Shown piece by piece: positions 58,036-64,000 of a stretch of DNA of 64,000 bases. The stretch comes from Agriotes lineatus. Taxonomy: Eukaryota > Arthropoda > Insecta > Coleoptera > Elateridae. The stretch is from positions 62,001-126,000 of the forward strand of contig CALNHX010003328.1 in the NCBI GenBank assembly GCA_940337035.1. The letters are read 5' to 3'. The position numbers were made by a program, and so were the translations under genes. The notes beneath the pieces are model-generated. The model was not told the origin of the DNA and did no database searches. It saw only the letters and a program-made list of their open reading frames with translations. Numbering within the stretch: position 1 is the stretch's first letter; every line of letters begins with the position of its first letter.

Positions 58036-59130
58036 TTAGTTCTTGTTCTGCATTAGTAGCAATCGACGGTACTGCGCTTCCTGTGGGCCAGAAACAGCAG
58101 CTGGTACTTGTTCGATATTCATCTGCACTTTTTGATCATGCAAAATTTTATTATCAAATTGCACTTTATTTTCAACTGATTCCTCCACATAACTCTCGGC
58201 TATAGTGGAAGACTTCCAGCCCCCGTGCCTCTTCAGTGTCAGAACATCAGCTCCTTTATTAGCCAAAAGGGTAGCAGATGTCCTCCTAAATGCATGTCCG
58301 GTATATGCTTTGGGATAGTCTTTCTTTAGATATGTTGCAATTTTAAATGGAAAACAAATGAATTTTTTCCCACGACTTGATTGAAGCATTTGCCATTTTG
58401 GTACTTCAAAAATAATCTACGCTTGCTAGAATTTTTCGGTCGAAGACTGGCGTATTTTCTATATAGGTACTTCCAAAAAGTGAACTTTTTCTTCTTCTTG
58501 ATTTACAACTGTGAAAGTTCGTTGTATTCCAGTTTTTGTATATTATATTCAGACTAGAATTAAATCACCTCTATCTTCTACGTCATAGACAGTTATATCG
58601 CAGAGTTCCGTTTTCCTGCAGGCTCCGGCAATACACATTATCATAACTACCTAAAATCAACAAAAAATTTTGTTCCAAAACACTAAATTTGCGATTTACT
58701 TTATTCTCCATTCATACCTTCATGAGTAAAAAAATGCCATCGGGAGCCTTGTTTAAGAATCGATACATGTCATTCCTACTGAACACTTGTGACTTTTTAG
58801 GTCGTTAGCCTGCATTTTTACTCTTCAGAAATGCTATCAACTTAGTAAATTTTGAGATGTCTGTAACATCATTCAATTTTATAGTGGGCCTGAGCATCGA
58901 ATATTCCCCCCAGAGGCTGTTGGGAGACTTCAGACATTCACTTCGTTGAACAAAATATGCTAATAAAAGCTTCTCAGAAACAGCAACATGTTTTCAGAGC
59001 ATCACTTCTTGAACGTGGCGTATGTCGCTTCGTACCTTAATTTGGATTTTTGTGGTATGCTTGTACTGCATCCAATAGCAAAATTTTGTTCAATTTCACT
59101 GTCTTCGCTTTGCAACTCTTCTTAAAACAT
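58036..59130 (-). pseudogene. Tyrosine recombinase (Crypton/DIRS-like), copy B
   Basis: The open C-terminal part (58036-58389) has all late catalytic motifs: YTGHAFRRTSATLLANKGAD (H-x-x-R), LKRHGGW (H/W box) and TIAESYVEES (nucleophile Tyr). The upstream Arg block (GACRKTELCDITVYDVED, near 58630-58580) is also recognisable, but a small deletion near 58355-58365 and other shifts break the frame between blocks. It is better preserved than copy A at the catalytic site, yet still a pseudogene. It has the same position and direction relative to the IR gene as in copy A. Confidence 0.82.
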
Positions 59131-60140
59131 TATTAACAAATCGACAAATACACCGGCAAGCCTCGGTCACCTACCACCCTTACATCTTAATATACTAATT
59201 GATCATACTATATTTCATTACGAACTCATTTTTAGTTAGCCTTTAATAGGTTCTTCAGTTGCCCAGTCACAACAGCCTAAGTACACGAGCAGTGTTTATT
59301 GCAATATAAAATTATTTACATTTTCATATGTCTATTAGTTTCTGGGAATGGTGGGTCACAAACCAAACAGTAACAGTATGTTGCAAAATCATTTCTAAAC
59401 ACGTGCGCATAATATTAGTGCAGATATGATGAGTGAATGCAACCTCGCGCGGCGAAATATAAATTTAGAGCTGGTAAATAATTAACCCACCGCTGCTAGA
59501 TAGTTTAATTGCAACGGAGAGTGGCTTAAACCACCATGGTACTTTATTAACATATTATTAGAAAATAAAATGCTTTTAGGTTTTTTAACACGTGTTATTT
59601 ATTTTTATACTTATATGAACTATTTCTATAAAAATATTTTAACTTGATATAAAAATGTGTAAATTAGCAAAAATTCAAACTTCCATATTTTAGTAAACGT
59701 TCTTCTTCTACATTTTCGTTCGATATCATAACGGATTTGGATCTCTTAGTGAAAATATTAATATGGTATTTCTGTGCTTCCTTTATACAAGAGAAGTCTT
59801 CCTAAATAATCTTCATTGTCTGGAATTAAGGCCACACCCTCACCAAAGTATACGTTATTAATTTGATATCCATTTCTTGACCATTTAACTTGGTCAGTTC
59901 TTTTGTTTATTATTAATTTAACTACACTACCTACTTATTTCTCGTATGCCTGTTTGCAGATTATTGCTTTCGCAAGTTATATTTTCCTTGTTTGCATAAA
60001 GCTTAATTATGTTTTATATATTTTTGTTTGACTCCATACGTTGAGCACTATATGTTGCGCAGTAGACAAAGCGCTTGTCTTGATTTGTAGAAATTATTTC
60101 AGAGAGAACTCTCTATTATTTATTTAGGCTACGTATACCG

Positions 60141-60490
60141 GGCTACATAGCTCAGTGATAAGCATTCTGGCTACTGATCTAAGGGTCGAGAGTTCGATCC
60201 ACGATTCCCGTGAGGTTTTTAAAAATTAAAAAATGCGGATGAAAACCTCTGCAGAATGCCATCATTCGGAAGCGATGTAAAGCCGTGGGTCCCATGTTAC
60301 TACGATGTGTAGCATGTAAAAGATCCCTTGCTAGGGTTGAAACTGATTAGTCTCGGCAAAATTCTAAGTAGGACTAACGTACCTGGTACTCTGCATGCAT
60401 AGGCTTTGTTCATGGGGTTGGCAAACAAAGCCTATAATGGCCTACTTGCTAGACATGAGTTTCCCCAAAAATACTACTAGTACTACTACG
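60141..60490 (+). repeat. tRNA-derived SINE in duplication copy B
   Basis: 350 bp with the same family and body as 47872-48221 and act repeats at the end. Target duplications aggctacgtataccg lie at 60126-60140 and 60491-60505. Confidence 0.92.
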
Positions 60491-61531
60491 AGGCTACGTA
60501 TACCGCTCAACTTGGGCAACATTTACTAACATTAATTCTAGCGACACACTAGTCTGATGACTAAAACTCTGTAGACGTCTATTTTTCATAATAAACTTTA
60601 ATTCATTCTTTACTAATTTTTTTTAATAAATTTTTATATTTTTATTGTACTTGACACTGCACTTTATTATCACTTCTTTTACGAAAGACATTTACACATT
60701 ATTTAGAATCACTGCATTTGGCACGTAATGCAGCGCATTCACCATAACACGGAGTAGGTTGTGCTGCAACTTTTGGGTGATTTCTAAATCACTGTTGCTG
60801 CATAACTCCAGAGTTGAATCCCGTACATCCATATCCGTTTTAATGACAATTTTATAGTTTAACAATATATGTTATGCTTTTAATCAGGAAGTCTTCCCCG
60901 TAAACTAATCTGATTTGCATGCAGATCTGTTTTCGATTTCTAAGTGATTCTGCGAAGTCATCCTGTGTTAGATATACAGAAAGTTATATTTTCCATGGTG
61001 TGATGCTGAAGTTGTTAACTACTGAACGCTACCGTTGCGAAATCATATCTCTTCATGGAAAGTTAGATGTATTGATTTATTTTCCTTCGCCTTCATTCTC
61101 CAGCGCTTAGCTACGATTTTGTTTTGTTTGAATTAACTTTTAGGTTTCTGGTGGCAGCGACAGTGTATAACAGATATAAAATGGGCCTCAGCGCACTCCT
61201 TTGGTGCACCAAGATAGTATGAGTTTGCAAGTTGCTGTATTTCTCCTAGTGTCTAACTAATCAGACATAATTTTAGCAATTCAACTCTGGTTTAGATAAT
61301 AAACCACCGCAGTACACTTGTACACTAGACTAGCTTATCGCTGAGTAGGCAGTAAAGCAGTGTCGTTCTCCTTTGAAACCGTTGCTGATTTTGTTCTACT
61401 TTACCATGCCCACTTCGAATACTGATTGGTAATTGGCGATCATTTTCTTATGCTCTATTATTAGTTTTACTAATGTTAGCGGTATAGCTAGAGAGAACAT
61501 TTGAAAGTAGTGGCAAACAAAAATTACTTCT

Positions 61532-63316
61532 TTATAATTCGACTATCAAAATATGGTCCCTATATTTTAATTGATGTTGTAGTAATTCCACAATAAATGC
61601 AGCAGTTGCAAATCCCAGCCCAGAAATCCAACCAATAAATAACCCAGAAAAGTGATTTACATTTAATACAATTTTATCTCTGATATTATCCTGCTCATTA
61701 TTTAATGTCAAATTCGCGATAACATCCGAAAAGATTTTCTCGTAAAATCCACTTTCAATAATGCGTCTAATAAGCCTGTTTAGAGTTGGCAGTAAATAAT
61801 GTCCCTTTCTCAAACACATGGTGTACTCCACCGGTTGCAGCCCTGTATTTCGATCTATAACGTCTAGCAACGACATCTGTTTAGAATAGAGCATTAATAG
61901 ATTTAAAGGTCCAGCGGTACTGTAGTTTCGGAGATAGGCAACTTTCAATATGTTATCAGTTAGATTGAAATAGTGCAGTGAAATAATCCTTTTTCGTAGC
62001 TGAATAAAAGCAGGCTCTGAAGAATATCCTTGAAGTGCTTCTGCTATGTAATCATGGCCCAGGATAGGAAGATCAATATTGGCCAATTCATCTATAGATG
62101 ATATTCCTCGTTCATTCTTAGACCTAGTTAAGGTACTAATTAAATTAGCTTGCAAAACTAGGCATATGTGAATACAGTAAATTAAATGAAATATTGCAAG
62201 CATTCGTATAGCAGTACTTTTAGGTTGCATATTGCTGCAACTTCCACATGTGAAAGCTAAAACTATTAAAATGCAGTTTCCAATATTTTTAAATGTACTG
62301 CCCCTTTCGCTACACTTTGCCAGAAACCACCAACTAGAAGTAACTAGCACAAAGATTAATAGAAGGGTAAACCAAACTGCTTTAGTAAATATTGAGGTAA
62401 AATGAGCCATGCTCGACACTTCCTCTGCTTTGGGTACAATCCACACTGAAGGATACTGAAAAAGAAAGTCGGTTGAATCATAGTTTCTATAGAAATAAAG
62501 TGCCCGCGTTGGACAAGGGTAAAAAGGTATGTCTGTATTATGTTCGTACAATATAGAAGTTACATTATTAACTTCAATAACCGAAACGGTTGTATTAAGG
62601 GTTCTACAAATCAAAAATAATAGATTTAGAACGATTCCGTAGAGGGCTCTCACATTAATATCTCGAATATTAAGTACATCTACAGGGGTAATCATGTTCA
62701 CGGAATATCCGTTTAATTTTTTAACGTCGTTTATGAAACCAACGTTCACGTCTCCGTTACAGTATTGCACAAAATTTAAAGCGGCTGTCTTTCCACAGTT
62801 ATCGTTTGTAAAAAAATGATAGTACTCGTATATTTCACAAGTGATAGTCTGAGAACCATTGTAAAAAATAAAAATTACGTTGATGATATCAAAATTCCAC
62901 AAAATTTTACCGATTGTCTCCATGTCATTTTTTGTTTTAGTAATTACAAGAAATTTTCCTCGTGGACTGTTACTTTTATCCCAGAAGTGAGAATCTGATA
63001 GCTTTTTCATTATAGTACTGAATACGTCAATTCCTTTAAGGAAAATAATGTAGTAGTTATAATTTATAACTGAAATTCCTGTGGGCCTATCCAGTGCAAT
63101 GAAAATGCGTGGATTAATAATCTGAATAGGGAAGAATATGTCAGAAGCACTTTCAGATACAAATTGTAAAGTATCATCTGCAGAAAATAGTTTTCCGATA
63201 ACTCGCAATAAACAGTTTTCTTTAGATATTGAACTACTTGATTTATCTGCGGAAAGACTGCAAAACTGGGCACGTAAGGACAAAATTATTAAGAAAATAC
63301 TGCTGTAATGTACCAT
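61532..63316 (-). CDS. Divergent ionotropic receptor (IR), intronless, copy B
   Basis: A 594-residue paralogue of the gene at 49260-51044 with the same signal peptide, M1, pore, M3 (LQANLISTLT end) and M4. About 39 residues differ. They cluster in the extracellular S1-side region (for example around residues 130-165, FYNGSQTITCEIYEYYHFF against FYNSSQNLTSEIYEYYQFF) and in S2 (GHDYIAEAL against GNDYMKEAL), where ligand contacts would lie. Residues about 271-395 are identical, including all codons. Start, stop and length are conserved, so both copies appear functional. Divergence in the binding lobes with a shared channel would fit tuning to different ligands; this is inference. Confidence 0.9.
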   Translation of the reverse strand: MVHYSSIFLIILSLRAQFCSLSADKSSSSISKENCLLRVIGKLFSADDTLQFVSESASDIFFPIQIINPRIFIALDRPTGISVINYNYYIIFLKGIDVFSTIMKKLSDSHFWDKSNSPRGKFLVITKTKNDMETIGKILWNFDIINVIFIFYNGSQTITCEIYEYYHFFTNDNCGKTAALNFVQYCNGDVNVGFINDVKKLNGYSVNMITPVDVLNIRDINVRALYGIVLNLLFLICRTLNTTVSVIEVNNVTSILYEHNTDIPFYPCPTRALYFYRNYDSTDFLFQYPSVWIVPKAEEVSSMAHFTSIFTKAVWFTLLLIFVLVTSSWWFLAKCSERGSTFKNIGNCILIVLAFTCGSCSNMQPKSTAIRMLAIFHLIYCIHICLVLQANLISTLTRSKNERGISSIDELANIDLPILGHDYIAEALQGYSSEPAFIQLRKRIISLHYFNLTDNILKVAYLRNYSTAGPLNLLMLYSKQMSLLDVIDRNTGLQPVEYTMCLRKGHYLLPTLNRLIRRIIESGFYEKIFSDVIANLTLNNEQDNIRDKIVLNVNHFSGLFIGWISGLGFATAAFIVELLQHQLKYRDHILIVEL

Positions 63317-63589
63317 ACCGTTAAGAAAAAATTTCTATCTAGTTCATTGTCACCATGTGCTAACACACTAAGGAGCCATATCATTTCAAGATACAATTGT
63401 ATTTACATGTCCTTGCTGTAAAAGTTATTAAATATCAATTTTGGCGTTACTACATAGTGCCGCTTTCAATTTCTTGTTTGTATCACTAAGCATACAACTG
63501 CCATCAAAAATTTATATAAAAAATGTTTTTAATATAACGCCACAAACACGTATATTTACATGAGTTGGTTGCACTAAGCTGTCGATATA

Positions 63590-64000
63590 CAGGGTGCCCG
63601 TTTTTGGAGCTCCACCATGGGGATCTCGGTAACCATAAGAGATACGAGGTCGGTTAAATTGGGGCAAAGTTGCGCAATTTGGAGCTCAATAATATGCCGG
63701 TTTAAAATTTCAAAAATTCCGATTACCTCCGGAGATATCCGAAAAAAACCGGAATTTTGGAAATACGTTTTTATTTTTTCCTCGGCTTATTTGGTGACCT
63801 AATTCAAAATGAGTGACACTTCGTCGTTGCAACTTTTCCTCCTCTACAACCTGCCGATGTCATATTTGAAATCAGACGTTTCGATTTTCGACAATCATCA
63901 TCAACTTTGGTTTTTCTTATGGGCACTATCTTGGATTTTCACATTTTTGAATTCAGCTTTGTTTTCTGATTACGGTGATGTATCACATGTTAAGGTTCAG
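63590..64000 (+). repeat. Interspersed repeat beginning cagggtgcccg, cut by window end
   Basis: It begins tacagggtgcccgtttttgg, then agctccaccatggggatctcgg, resembling a widespread class of insect short repeats whose ends read tacagggtgtcc. It interrupts the right end of duplication copy B. No coding seen. Confidence 0.6.

Larger units (their letters stand above)
57610..63589. repeat. Segmental duplication, copy B
   Basis: A direct repeat of 44890-51320, about 6.0 kb. Offsets fall from about 12.72 kb at the left to 12.27 kb over the IR gene because B lacks two segments of about 200 bp each. The left edge lies inside the TA-flanked element that is whole in copy A. The right edge is the start of a cagggtgcccg repeat, so similarity may resume beyond the window. 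Noncoding parts (59131-60125, 60506-61531) contain no gene. Confidence 0.93.

Noticed and set aside
60919..61110. A 63-codon plus-strand frame next to the IR copy B 3' flank
   Set aside because: The homologous stretch in copy A (near 48650-48840) lacks the start and has an early stop, so the frame is not conserved although the DNA is.
1..64000. CRISPR arrays, prokaryotic operons, phage genes
   Set aside because: There are no regularly spaced direct repeats with unique spacers; introns, SINEs and LINEs show that the DNA is from an animal.

Overview
The window is nuclear DNA of an insect, probably a neopteran. It carries one spliced gene of the insect-only odorant receptor (7tm_6) family and three ionotropic receptor (IR) loci. 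The rest is AT-rich and packed with insect-type transposable elements: LINEs of several clades, Penelope-like elements, mariner, a Polinton/Maverick fragment, tyrosine-recombinase elements, tRNA-derived SINEs and MITEs. I cannot name the order. There are no prokaryotic features, and most open frames are fragments of mobile elements.

Layout. 1-2.5 kb: an internally deleted LINE copy (-) abutting a Penelope-like remnant (+). 3.9-7.9 kb: a decayed LINE (gag, endonuclease, reverse transcriptase) of the same family. 8.0-9.4 kb: an IR pseudogene split by a 174-bp MITE. 12.4-20.1 kb: an odorant receptor gene of five recognisable exons, with a 6.4-kb first intron that holds a whole mariner element and other repeats; its last exon was not found. 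21.8-26.3 kb: an RNase H-bearing LINE tail, then a nearly intact CR1/Jockey-type LINE with one internal stop. 27-33 kb: a diverged tandem repeat, a SINE, a MITE and a Jockey RT tail. 33.5-38.1 kb: an unnamed transposon-associated pseudogene, then a Polinton DNA polymerase fragment split by two later insertions. 38.8-40.9 kb: a second Penelope-like element. 42.7 kb: a SINE with clear target-site duplications.

44.9-63.6 kb is a tandem segmental duplication. Each copy carries, in the same order, a broken tyrosine recombinase, a SINE with identical target-site duplications, and an intact intronless 594-aa IR gene on the minus strand. The two IR proteins differ at about 39 positions, but a 373-nt stretch over the channel region is identical at every base, which points to gene conversion. 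Between the copies lie two inverted MITEs and an intact 961-aa RTE-type LINE.

The likely functional genes are the two IRs and perhaps the odorant receptor, all membrane chemoreceptors of sensory neurons. The RTE frame is the only mobile-element frame that looks capable of making a full protein.
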